Assembly (NCBI GenBank): GCA_027886185.1
Contig: WOAB01000506.1
Location: 3,348,001 to 3,412,000 of the forward strand
Length of the DNA stretch: 64,000 nucleotides
DNA from: Rheum nobile
Lineage: Eukaryota > Streptophyta > Magnoliopsida > Caryophyllales > Polygonaceae
Reading direction: 5' to 3'
Both the position numbers and the translations under genes were made by a program. The notes under the pieces are model-generated. The model was not told where the DNA came from and ran no database searches. It worked only from the letters and a program-made list of their open reading frames with translations. This document shows, in pieces, positions 12,556 through 22,265 of the stretch. Every line of letters begins with the position of its first letter. Within the stretch, counting starts at the first letter, position 1.

Positions 12556-13273
12556 TTATATAAGAGCGGGAAGGGATGGGAAGCTTTTACTGTATGTCTC
12601 TTCTTTTCTCTCTGTCAGAGGGTTTTGAGACGATTGGGTTTCTCCGCCATTGCTCCGCTTGCAGGAATCTCCTCTTCATCGTCTTTCTCGGATTTGCTTA
12701 GGTACATCAGCTTCTTTGCTCTCTAATTTTTGAATGTGCTTTGTTTTTTTTTTGCTCGAGCTTTCAATGTTTTTGTTGATGCCTACACTCTGTTTTTCTT
12801 CTCTCTCTCCTCCGTCGCTTTCAATGTTTTTGTTGATGCCTACACTCTGTTTTTCTTCTCTCTCTCCTCCGTCGCTTCGTCTTCTGACCCGGCGAGTTCT
12901 CTTTGGTGATGGAGAGCAGAGATTCGCTGTTGCTTTTTACTGGGACTTTTCTTCTTTCTCGCTTCATCTTCTTTCCAATTTCGCCTCTAGATCTTTCGAT
13001 GGCCTCTCCTGTTCCCGATTTTTGTTGATCGCGTTGATTTTCCTAATAGTGCTTCATGTTGCTTCACATTGGTTGGGTGCATTCCTCCTTTTTTTGAGTT
13101 AGGTCATCGAACTTTCTTTCTAACCTGGCTCTTCGCGTTCTTTTTTCCTAAGGACCATCGCCAGTCTTGCTTTGGTTGCGCGTGTTACTTCTTCTTCTTT
13201 ATGAATAAACTCTTTTCTCCTTTTCAGGGGGCTTGTTTTATCGCGCGCAATCATCCTTCTTCGTTTCTTCATA
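12556..13273 (+). promoter_or_regulatory. TATA box and leader with intron of the antisense gene
   Basis: TTATATAA at 12556-12563 is followed by a plausible leader. A donor near 12700 (AGGTACATC) and an acceptor CCTTTTCAG ending near 13228 would remove about 525 bp before the ATG at 13274. The promoter lies wholly inside the retrotransposon and points against LTR transcription. Confidence 0.45.
12761..12874 (+). repeat. Perfect 57-bp tandem duplication
   Basis: Two identical 57-bp copies (12761-12817 and 12818-12874) start CTTTCAATGTTTTTGTTGAT and end CTCCTCCGTCG. They lie in the presumed leader intron of the antisense gene. Perfect identity implies a recent duplication. Confidence 0.9.
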
Positions 13274-15503
13274 ATGTCAAGCGAAACAAACTCTGGGAGT
13301 AGTGATGCGTACGAAAGAGCAGTGGGGGACGCGTACAGAGAGCACGAATCCGCCACAAGTTCTGAGTCCGAGGCAGCTTCTACATCTTCTAGTGATTCAA
13401 CGCGTCAGACCATAGCTGAAGTTGCTTCAAAGAGTCGTGTGTCGCGAGTTGAGAAGATAAGGGGCAAAGGTGTGATCTCTCATTCTCCTGCTGCCAATTT
13501 TTCCCAAGGCAAAATATCACGTAGTGTAGAGAACTTTGCGAGCCATCGATTGAATTTTGATCCTCCTCCGATTCCCGCGGTGATTTCAACTGAGGTTCCC
13601 ATGGTGAAGGATCACCCAGGAAAGGACATGCGAAGTCTTGGGTCGACCACTTCCGTCTCATCAACCACCCTGGAAGATTTGGCACGATCAATTCCATGGC
13701 CAACAGGTATAGAACTATGTCTTCCTGAGAGAGAGGGGACCTCCCTAGCGCGATACGAAAACTGCATGGTTGTTTTTGTGGCTAGCATCGAAGCTGGACT
13801 TCGTTTCCCTCTGCCTGACTTTTATCGCGATTTCTTGAGGCTTGTCAATCTCAGCCATGCCCAGCTGTACCCCAACGCGTGGAGATACCTTAGCGGATAT
13901 ACGATGCGATGCTACCATTCTGGCCTTTCTCCCGATGCCCAACACATGCTTAAGCTCTTCACTCTGAAGTATGACAGTGGTTTCTGCAACCTTAGCCTAC
14001 CCACCCTAAACGTGATCAGTAAGCCTTCCAATGTGGGCAAGTGGAAGGACAGGTGGTTCTTAGCGCGGTATTCTTCCCACGCGGTCTTCAACTGTCAACT
14101 ATTCCCTGGTCCTTTTATGCGTCCGGGTAAGCCAAATTAGAAGGAAATCAACGCGTGCAAGAAACAATTTCGTAACAAGGGAAATGCTCATGACTACAAG
14201 TGCGTGATCACCCAAGAGAATTTGGAGAAAGCATGGCTCAGTTTGCCGCGCGCGACTAGATGCGATGAGTCCGGGGGTAACTTGCCTTTTTTCCATTCTT
14301 TACACTTATGCGTTGTATTAACTATCTCATGTATCCACAAGGATGAAGTCAGACCACTTGCTCAAGAGGGCCAAAAAGATCGCGAGTGGATCCGAGTCGA
14401 CGGTCAAACCAGTCGAGGAACATGCCACGTCCGAGCAGGCCCCGACTCCAACTTTTGACGCGATGATTGTGAGTGAGACGACAACATTAATGCAACTACC
14501 AAGCAGTCCAATCAAGGCAGAGATGCAAGGAGAAAAGCGTGATGCCCCTTCTCAAGCAGGCCGCGTGGAAAAGAGACCAAGGACTGAAAGCAACGTTGCC
14601 CCTGCTTCAATCACCACCATAGGGAGGGCTGTCTTTGCCGCGCCAGTGCCTTCTGTGTCCGATATGCGTCAGTTGGCTCCTCCAAATGGTGTATGTGTAA
14701 GAGAGAAAAAATGGCTGACTTCGCTGTCTCCTCAAGCCCTTCAGTTGGAGGGCATGAAGTACATGGAGATGGTACGCGTTTCAATGCTTATTCCTGTTTT
14801 TTGTCGCGTGAATTCTGCTTATCTATTCTTTCCTTGTTTGATCTTGTAGGCTCGGCTCAGCATGATAGCCTCCACAACATATTGCAACGCCTTAGATGCC
14901 AAGTGCAAAGGCATCCGTGAGGAGAATGAAGCTCGTAAAAAGGTGGCCGCGCTAACAAAGCAGGTTGAACAATCTGTCAGGGAACTTGCCAGGGCGAATG
15001 CTAACACGACAACGCTTGGGGAGGAGAAAGCAGAGCTCGTTGAGGAGAAGGCAAAGCTCGTTGAGGAGAAAGCCAAGCTTGAGGAGGAGAACGCGCTGAT
15101 GAAGGCGAACGTTGAGAATCTACAGCGTGCCATATCCGAGAAAGATGACGAAGCGGTTGAGCACAAGAAGCAACTTGAGGTGTGTAATCTTGAAACTGAG
15201 AAGTGGCGCGCCCGGACAGAACACACTGTTTTTGACTATCTCAAGACGGAGGATTACCAGATGAAGCTGACTGATTTGGTGGGGCCTCATTGGGAGCAGG
15301 GCATAAGGATCGGAGTCAGGCAAGCGGTGGCGCGGTTTAGTGAGATCGATCCCAAGGTTGCTTATTTTACTCCAGATTACACAGATCTCTTTGGCGAGCC
15401 CCCGGTCGAAGACCCCGTGGAAGGGGATTACCAAGCCATGGATGTGGATGTGAATGCCGCGATAACCAGTGCGACCTTGCCCGACGATCGCGATGCTCCT
15501 TGA
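13274..15503 (+). pseudogene. Antisense gene: putative gypsy-type transposon domain (PF04195-like) plus coiled coil
   Basis: Coding exons are 13274-14276, 14353-14771 and 14850-15503 with GT-AG junctions; together they keep one frame for 692 codons. One in-frame TAG (14138-14140, codon 289) breaks it. After a Ser/Glu-rich N-terminus, residues about 165-290 (FPLPDFYRDFLRLVNLSHAQ, PNAWRYLSGY, WKDRWFL) match the plant putative gypsy-type transposon family (Transposase_28) as I know it. Exon 3 encodes a long heptad-rich coiled coil (repeated EEKAKL units). The function is unknown; such genes often sit antisense in non-autonomous Ty3/gypsy relatives. Exon 1 ends in phase 1 and is joined to 14353 by the only acceptor that keeps the frame, so that junction is inferred. 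Confidence 0.8.
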
Positions 15504-15668
15504 TTTCCCCTAGGCGATTTGTAGGCTTTCTTTAATTTCTCTACCTGTATGTCATTGTATGAGACAATTAGTAAGAGATCAGATGAATGAAGAACAACTT
15601 TTTGAACTTAATCATCTATCTAGGTAGCGGCAATCTGAGTGACATAATAAATTCTCTCGATGAGAAGG

Positions 15669-15911
15669 ACGCGGTGGCAGCCCCAAGTTCAATGGGGGAT
15701 CTCAACCGTTTTGAAGAACGCGGTGGCAGCCCCAAGTTCAATGGGGGATCTCACCCGTTTTGAAGAACGCGGTGGCAACCCCAAGTTCAATGGGGGATCT
15801 CACCCGTTTGAAGAACGCGGTGGCAACCCCAAGTTTAATGGGGGATCTCACCCGTTTGAAGAACGCGGTGGCAACCCCAAGTTCAATGGGGGATCTCACC
15901 CGTTTTGAAGA
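15669..15911 (+). repeat. 48/49-bp tandem array, five copies
   Basis: Units start with ACGCGGTGGCA at 15669, 15718, 15767, 15815 and 15863 and contain CCCCAAGTTCAATGGGGGAT. They are near-identical. The array lies between the end of the antisense gene and the PBS, that is, in the retroelement 5' leader. There are no spacers, so it is not a CRISPR-like array. Confidence 0.92.
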
Positions 15912-15974
15912 AGCCTAGTCCACATCTTCTTCCGTCACGTTCACAGAGGACCAAGCTGCCCTAGTGTGAGGAAG

Positions 15975-15992
15975 TCCCCACGGACGGCGCCA
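15975..15992 (-). other. Primer binding site (Ty3/gypsy type)
   Basis: On the minus strand TGGCGCCGTCCGTGGGGA follows the 5' LTR end by one base. It is the same class as the PBS of the gypsy element at 37286-37303. Confidence 0.85.
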
Positions 15993-15993
15993 G

Positions 15994-16832
15994 TGAAGAT
16001 TCCCAAGTTTTTAAGTAAGCAAAGCGTAAAGTCTATAAAATACTTTGTCCTAGATGAACGCGATAAAAGAGCAAATGAAGTAAGGACACAGAGAATTGAT
16101 AACGCGGTTCGGTTACCCTACATCCGCGGGATCCCAAAAGGGGAGATCCACCCAATCCACTAAGCAATAACACATACAAAGTACGCGATGCGTTACAGAT
16201 GACGAATACAAAGCTTTCCACTCTTACAAATACTTGGAAATCATCACAGATCGAGAAAGATGTCAAAACGTGCCCATGGCATTGTTCTTCCACCCAATTC
16301 CCGACCCTTGTTTCTGAAGGGGTCTTGGGCTATCTATAGGCAAAGGGTCCTTCCTGAAGTCGGCCGGTACACAGGGACACGCGTCATCTCGTTGTTCATC
16401 TAGTGACAGACGTCGACAATGAGGTGTAGGGCCATGATTGGACCAGCAAGGCAGGAGGACGCGTGTCGATCTTGGAAAGGTGCATGGCTGGCATGTCTGG
16501 ATTGGTTCGATGTAGTCGAGGCGGTTTTGATATTGCTTGACAGGTTCTACGCGTCCATGCACAATGAACACGCTAGGAATGTTCCATGGCTCCTTTGTTT
16601 CTTCCTGCAACCGATCTCTTGAGTCGCCGCGTTAGTTTATTCTTCGTGGTAAGTTCTTTGAGGGTCGACGCATTCTCTCTTATTCCTTGTTTATTCTTCA
16701 TGCTAACTTCTTTCATTGGGTGACGCATCCTTTCCTATTGACTCGTGATCTTCCCTTTTTGATGAAAACCATGTTGGGAATGGAGGTGGGCAATCAACGC
16801 GTTGAGCGATATGAAAATAGCGCGATCCAACA
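15994..16832 (-). repeat. 5' LTR
   Basis: 839 bp, about 96.5 percent identical to the other LTR by hand alignment. Four of the differences cluster in 11 bp near its right-hand read start (minus-strand LTR end). Confidence 0.92.
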
Positions 16833-16837
16833 TGGAG

Positions 16838-17280
16838 ACTAGATAGTACCATGAAGTCTTAGGTTTAACCCTCTCTTGTTTTTTTTTGTTAATTTTTCTC
16901 TTAATTACATAAATCACAAATATTTACAATTGTTTTAAATTAAATCTGGGAAGTAGGAGATGTTATCATATATGAACATTAAGTGACAATATATGAACAT
17001 CAGCACACAATATATGCACTTCTAGTTTATGAACCTTAGAGAATTAATATCTGAACATTGACGTTATCATATATGAACATCAACACACAACGATCAAATA
17101 AACATAATTTCAAATATACGAACATGTGCATGTAACATACGAACCTTACATAACTAATATATGAACGTGCGCATGTTACATATGAACCTCAAAGACCAAG
17201 TAAAAAGAATTTCAAACATGAACATGTGCTTGTTACACATGAGCTTTACATAACTAATATATGAAAGATGCGGATCCGGT
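16838..17280. repeat. Degenerate TATATGAACAT repeats after a tRNA-like box B
   Basis: AGGTTTAACCC (16861-16871) is the box-B half of the tRNA-like repeat split by the retrotransposon. From about 16960 the sequence is a loose array of ATATGAACAT / ATACGAAC / TGCATGTTACATATGAACCT units. It continues after 18884, so the element at 17281-18883 was inserted into it. Confidence 0.55.
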
Positions 17281-18883
17281 AAGAAAGGGCCTTAGGTGAG
17301 AACGTGAGAATACACACATACAGAGAAAAATCCATGCACATCACAAGATATGAATGAATTTTCACTTACACATAGTCACATATATAGTAAAAAATATATA
17401 TGCACATACATGTAAAAATTCATGCAAATCTTGAGGTGTGCATGAATTTTTGCATGTATGTGGATGAGTGATACACTCTACTTTGTAGTGCATAACTAGG
17501 GATTGTTAGTACACTATTGGGGATGTTTGTATTAGTTTAGGAGCTAATTTATGATTGAGGAGTTAGGAAGAATTAGTACAGAAAAAGGTGGATTTAAGTG
17601 AGTTTGGAGCGTCAGGAAGCTGAGAAGAACAAGCTGCAGACGCGGAATGGAAGCCACGGGCGCGGCCAAGGAAGAGATCGCTGAAGTGCCAAGAAAGGAA
17701 AGCTGCGAGCGCGGCCAGGAGGCAGCGATCGCGGCCTTGCAATTCAAGAAGGACGCGGAGGCAGATTCACTTGTTATTTTGTTTCCTTTAATTTATATTA
17801 TTTTATTTCGGTTATTGTTATTTTTAGATTATTATTACTTAGGTTAAAAGGACTAAGTTTCTTTAGATTTTTATCATATCATTAACATTACAGAACGTAA
17901 GTTTAGTTTTCTTAGAGAGTTTTCTTGTGTTTGGAAGATTATGAAGAACTAAGTTCCTTTGCTTAGTTAGACGATTGAAGCCTTCGTTTGATTTGGTTGT
18001 AAGATTATAACTCTTGTTCTACTTCTTTGAATGTTATTGATTCTCTTGAACTTAATTCCTTTGAGTTTTGCTAATTGGCCATTGGTATTACTCTTATGCT
18101 AGAGTTGGATTATTTCTAGTTGAAATATCTGATTCAGAGTGGCAACTGCGATATTCTAGAACTAGTTGTGATAGTTTATTGTATAAGAGAATTGATTTGC
18201 ATACTAAATAAAACTGGTTGTTTTATATTGCATGTATCTGCTGAAATTCCTGGAACTTACTACTGTTATTGAATCGAATCTCGATAGTTTCCTGATTGTT
18301 TGATAGTTAGTATTATCAGGGTCTGGCTGTCCTGTTAATAAACTTAAGAAAAGGAATTGGAACATTCATTGGGTTAAAGAACTGGAGATAATCGATGATC
18401 AACCAATCAAACTGAAGTGTGGATATCTGTCTGGCTGAGCTCTTTCGTCAATATCTGTTTACATCTTTGTTACTTTTGTTAGTTAATTTCGTAGTTTTAG
18501 AACTCAAACCAAAACTCCCCCTTTGTTATTGTTGATGATTGGTAAACGATTTCTGCAAACATGATAGATAGCTTGATTCTCTGTGAGTTCGACCCTTACT
18601 TACCAGACACATTAGTTGGGTTTTTAAGGTTTATTTGTTAGGTACATACGACAAAAGCCCTATCAATGAGTTTTAATTTACACATAGTAAAAAATATATG
18701 CACATGCAAAAATCCATGCACATATTGTGATGTGCATGAGTTTTTACTTACGCACAGTGACCACATAGTCACAAATTTATGCACATACGGACAAGATGTG
18801 CATGAATTTCCACCTACCAAAGTCATGCATATACAATCATAAATCCATGCACATCCGGCATTCTCACGTTCTCACCTAAACGC
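17281..18883. mobile_element. Inverted-repeat element interrupted by a solo LTR
   Basis: TTAGGTGAGAACGTGAGAAT (17292-17311) has its exact 20-bp reverse complement at 18860-18879. Inside each arm are CATGCACAT-type repeats. Removing the solo LTR (17469-18665) leaves about 400 bp, typical of a non-autonomous MULE/foldback element. No transposase is present. Confidence 0.65.
17469..18665 (+). mobile_element. Solo LTR (1197 bp)
   Basis: It starts TGATACACTC, ends GCCCTATCA and is flanked by the perfect target duplication ATGAG (17464-17468 and 18666-18670). Its start (CTAGGGATTGTT) and end (GTTCGACCCTTACTT) resemble the solo LTR at 57140-58929 (CTAGGGATTATT, ATTCGACCCTTGCTT), so both belong to one related family. 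Orientation is assigned by that similarity only. No internal domain remains; LTR-LTR recombination is the usual cause. Confidence 0.85.
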
Positions 18884-19200
18884 ACATTCGCATATGAACC
18901 TTTCCATATAGTAACATGTGCATGTTACATATGAACCACAAAGATCAAGTAAAAAAAATAAACGTAAAGGGTGATGTGTTAATAACTATGCACTATGCTT
19001 AAGGTTCATATTTAACACAATATAAGTCCACACTTAATATAATCAATGAATCTCTAGTATAAAGTATGTTTGTACATCTCTGGTTCACTTTAGTTTATAA
19101 ACTTTGAAAACAAACTCTATGAACATCTAGTATTAATATATGAACCTTATAGTACAAATAAATAATCATTTAGTGTTTATATATGAACGTTAAGATAACA
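18884..19200. repeat. Continuation of the TATATGAAC repeat tract
   Basis: It carries GTGCATGTTACATATGAACC and related units like those left of 17281, supporting one tract split by insertion. Confidence 0.55.
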
Positions 19201-19769
19201 GATTAGAACGATCGGAAAAAACAAATAGTGGACCAAAAAAAAAGAAAGAAAGAAAAGTTCGCGATATTTACGAAAATATCACTGTGCCATTTAATATCAC
19301 CCCTTATTTCCGCTTGATCTAGTGGTTCACAATGCTTCATACTTCTTACTTTAAGAGCCAAATGTATGAGAACCCCTCTCATAATTTTAATACTTGTAAA
19401 ATATGAGCATGAAAAACTAATCTATTCATGAAGCCTTCCCTCCAAAGCACGAAAAATATATTAAACGTAAGAGTTGTTGATGTGGTTCGACTTCCTCTTA
19501 TCCGGGAACTTTAAGAAGAGAGACTCACTTGATCAACTAGATTTTCAAGGTCAAAAACATATTTTGATTACAAAAACAAGCACACAAGCGGAAAAAAAAA
19601 ACAAAAAACAAAGTAGCACAAAAACTAATAAACGAATATAAGGAAGACAAAGGGAGAAAAGAGTCCCTTGGAAGGATGTTGCTGCATCTCAAAGGCTTTG
19701 GAGCCACCCCGTAGCACTAGAACTCCATCAACTTCTTGATATTTCTCTTTCCTTTTAGCACTCTTAGAC
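19201..19769 (-). mobile_element. Possible LTR fragment
   Basis: Between about 19440 and 19770 the plus strand reads CGTAAGAGTTGTTGATGTGG, TTCGACTTCCTCTTATCCGG and AAGAGAGACTCACTTG. This layout resembles the start-site region of minus-strand LTRs such as the one at 15994-16832. No partner LTR, PBS or target duplication was found. Otherwise the stretch is featureless. Confidence 0.3.
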
Positions 19770-20463
19770 CATCTTTAACAATGATATTTGTCTTGAGTTT
19801 CATATGCATTTAAATACATCAAAAGTAAAATAAATGTCAGATATTTATATTAAATCAATAAAGCAGTACCATATACATGCAGTGGCGGACGTAGGATTTT
19901 GAGTGAGTGGGGGCTAAATTTGTCGTAGCATACAAAAGTAATATTCTTGATACACGATATACAACAATAGTAACCTAAACTTGTCGGATTTTTTCAAAAA
20001 GTTTTTTGCTTTTTCTAGACATAAATATAAAACATAAGCACTATTGTAATTATCCTATTACATTAATTGAAAAAAAAAAAATGGATAACAATCGACATGA
20101 TTCACTAAGATCAAATGTATAAATCATGATGTTCATATAAATCCTAAAAATTCAACATATATTGAAAATTTTGTATCATCATCTCGTAACATCAATATAT
20201 ATATAAAAGTTGGCTTTTTAGCCAATAAATGCTGCATATATGGGCCTAAAAGGCTTGTGTCCAATTATTATTATTCTTTAAATCCATGTTGGGCCTAAAA
20301 CATTTTGTTGATTGTATATATGGGCTTTGTAAACCAGCCTATTAAGGAGTGTACTGTTCCCTGCATTTATGGGATGACTTAAAGAGTAGAGCCTTTCATA
20401 TACAACACCATATGTAACTGCCATTAATTTGTGAAAGGTCGAACGTAATGAAATCCAAGCCCT

Positions 20464-20744
20464 CAAAATCGACGATCAGGTAACTCTCCTCTTTGGCTCT
20501 CATCCTCCAAATCAAACCAGGTATTTGCAATCTCTTCCCCTCCTTAGGTTCTGATTTTTTGCTCTCACCCTTAAAAATCGATGATCATGTTCCGATTTTG
20601 TGCGACTACCGTGCTCTTCAGGTTCTGATTTTTCGCTCTCACCCTCAAAATCGGCAATCAGGATACTTGGCCAGCGCTCCATTTCTTCCACTCTCCTCTC
20701 TCACTCTCATCCTCTAAATCAACCCAGGTATTTGCAATCTCCTC
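20464..20744 (+). repeat. Partial internal duplication in Helitron 5' cargo
   Basis: TCATCCTCCAAATCAAACCAGGTATTTGCAATCTC-type sequence near 20500-20536 recurs near 20708-20744, and GGTTCTGATTTTTCGCTCTCACCCT-type sequence occurs twice between 20545 and 20650. It looks like repeated 5' UTR/exon sequence of an unidentified gene. Confidence 0.5.
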
Positions 20745-21225
20745 TAGTCCTCATGCGAAATTTCTAGGGTTTTTGTTTTGACTGTGCATAGTTTTGTGAG
20801 GTTTTAGCTCTGGAGATTCCAAGGAGGGAGCGAATTTGGGGGCTCCAGCGAAGCACGTCTCATTCTCCGATTACCTTAATCGAAGGCTACACAGTAATTT
20901 CATGCTTCCCCGTGCTCTTCAGGTTATGATTTTTCTTCTACTTTCAAATTTATAACTTTGTGAAGAAAAGTGTGCGTAGTCTTTCTTGATTTTGAAATTG
21001 TTAGATTTTGTGTTGAGTGACTTAGTGCTCTTGATGAGCGGATTTAGTTATAAACAACCAGTTATACCATTGTAGACTTATCAATTTAACAACTGGCTGA
21101 TTTCCCATGTTTTTTGCATTTGTGGTTTAATATGTCCTTCAATCATGTTGCTTATGTTTTTTTGCAAGTATTTATTTGAAATTTATGATTTTTGGTGAAT
21201 ATATTTTGTTGCCCAAAACTTGTAG

Positions 21226-21405
21226 ATTTGGGATGCATCCCGCTGCAAGAGGATTCAGACCATAGAAGGCCATCGGTTACGTGTTGGTCCGCTGGCTTGG
21301 AGCTCGTCTGTGCTGTCATCAGGTAGTCATAACAAGAGTATACTTCAAAGAGATATACATGCTCAGGATGATTACGTTAGCAAACTTACTGGACACAAGT
21401 CAGAG
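21226..21405 (+). pseudogene. Captured CCS52A/FZR (APC/C activator) WD40 exon
   Basis: One 180-bp exon with an acceptor (TTGTAG) and donor (GAG|GT) encodes 60 open codons: IWDASRCKRIQTIEGHRLRV, then LAWSSSVLSSGS, SILQRDIHAQ and VSKLTGHKSE. This is part of the WD40 propeller of plant CCS52A/Fizzy-related proteins, which activate the anaphase-promoting complex in endoreduplication. Only this piece is present, next to Helitron sequence and a BRUTUS piece, so it is captured cargo. An RD-to-HN change (GSHNKS) breaks a usually conserved GSRDKS. Confidence 0.88.
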
Positions 21406-21711
21406 GTCAGTTTTCTACGCACTATACCTTTTAATATTTGACTAGCTTCCTTATGTTGATTCATGTAGATAAACTTGCTATAGTTTGCAGATGCTTACTG
21501 TCTTACTATGCTTGCTCAATATAGTGAATCCTATTTTGTCCTCCTCTGTAGAAAGTGATGAGTTAATATCTTGTTTTGTCCTCCTCTGTCAGTGACATGT
21601 TTTTGGTTTAGGGATCAAACTCAGGTGAACATAACCTCATTCCTGTATCTTATCAATACCATTTTTCTGTGTTTTAACATTTCAAGATCTGTGTTTTAAA
21701 ATTTTCTCCAG

Positions 21712-21837
21712 GACATCCTATGCAATGATTGTGGTCAGAAGGGAACTGCACGATTTCACTAGCTTTATCACAAATGCTCTTGTGGTTCATACAACACCCG
21801 CGTAATCAAAGTGGTTTCTTCCAGTACCATTTGCTCA
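21712..21837 (+). pseudogene. Captured BRUTUS-type E3 ligase zinc-ribbon fragment
   Basis: After an acceptor (CTCCAG) the frame reads DILCNDCGQKGTARFH, a stop in place of the usual Trp, LYHKCSCGSYNTRVIK and a terminal stop. This is the C-terminal zinc ribbon of BRUTUS/BTS-like hemerythrin E3 ligases (iron-deficiency signalling). The TAG stop, one missing residue between the last cysteines and the absence of the RING/CHY domains make it a dead fragment. Confidence 0.82.
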
Positions 21838-22265
21838 TGATCAAACATAGCTGAAAGAGTAATATGCATTTTCATCAGTTTTGTTACATATGCAACTCTA
21901 TGTTTTCTCTCTTATACGATGGGAAAAGATCACAATCTCTATCCTAAACGATTTTCTAGCCCAATATCTTGAAAAATGCCCACAAGGCAATCGTTGTTGG
22001 GGATCTATGCATATAGCTTCTATATACAAGGTCATTCGTGATCGCTTTTGTTTTGCAGGATTAATGAACTACGAATGTTCGCGGTGAATCTTCGATCACC
22101 AATGTGTGTCATGGATTATATATTTGATATTGATTAAATTTGTAAAAGAAGATCATTCATTTACTAAAAATATTAACAAACAATTTTTTTAAATTTTCGT
22201 CCCATGAGATACACTATATCATTATAGCGGGAGAATGTTAATCATCTATCTATATTTAAAGGTTA

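Larger units (their letters stand above)
11544..16832 (-). mobile_element. Non-autonomous LTR retrotransposon with antisense gene
   Basis: Two 839-bp LTRs (11544-12382 and 15994-16832) are bounded by TG...CA and flanked by a perfect 5-bp target duplication TGGAG (11539-11543 and 16833-16837). The PBS (15975-15992) and a purine-rich tract (12383-12401, read on the minus strand) show that the retroelement is transcribed right to left. No gag, protease, RT, RNase H or integrase is visible. The interior instead carries a plus-strand, intron-containing gene and a 48-bp tandem array. The LTRs differ at about 29 positions by eye (about 3.5 percent). It resembles the large non-autonomous (LARD-like) elements mobilised by Ty3/gypsy relatives. 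Confidence 0.92.

Noticed and set aside
15669..15911. CRISPR-like array
   Set aside because: Copies are contiguous with no unique spacers, and the DNA is plant nuclear.
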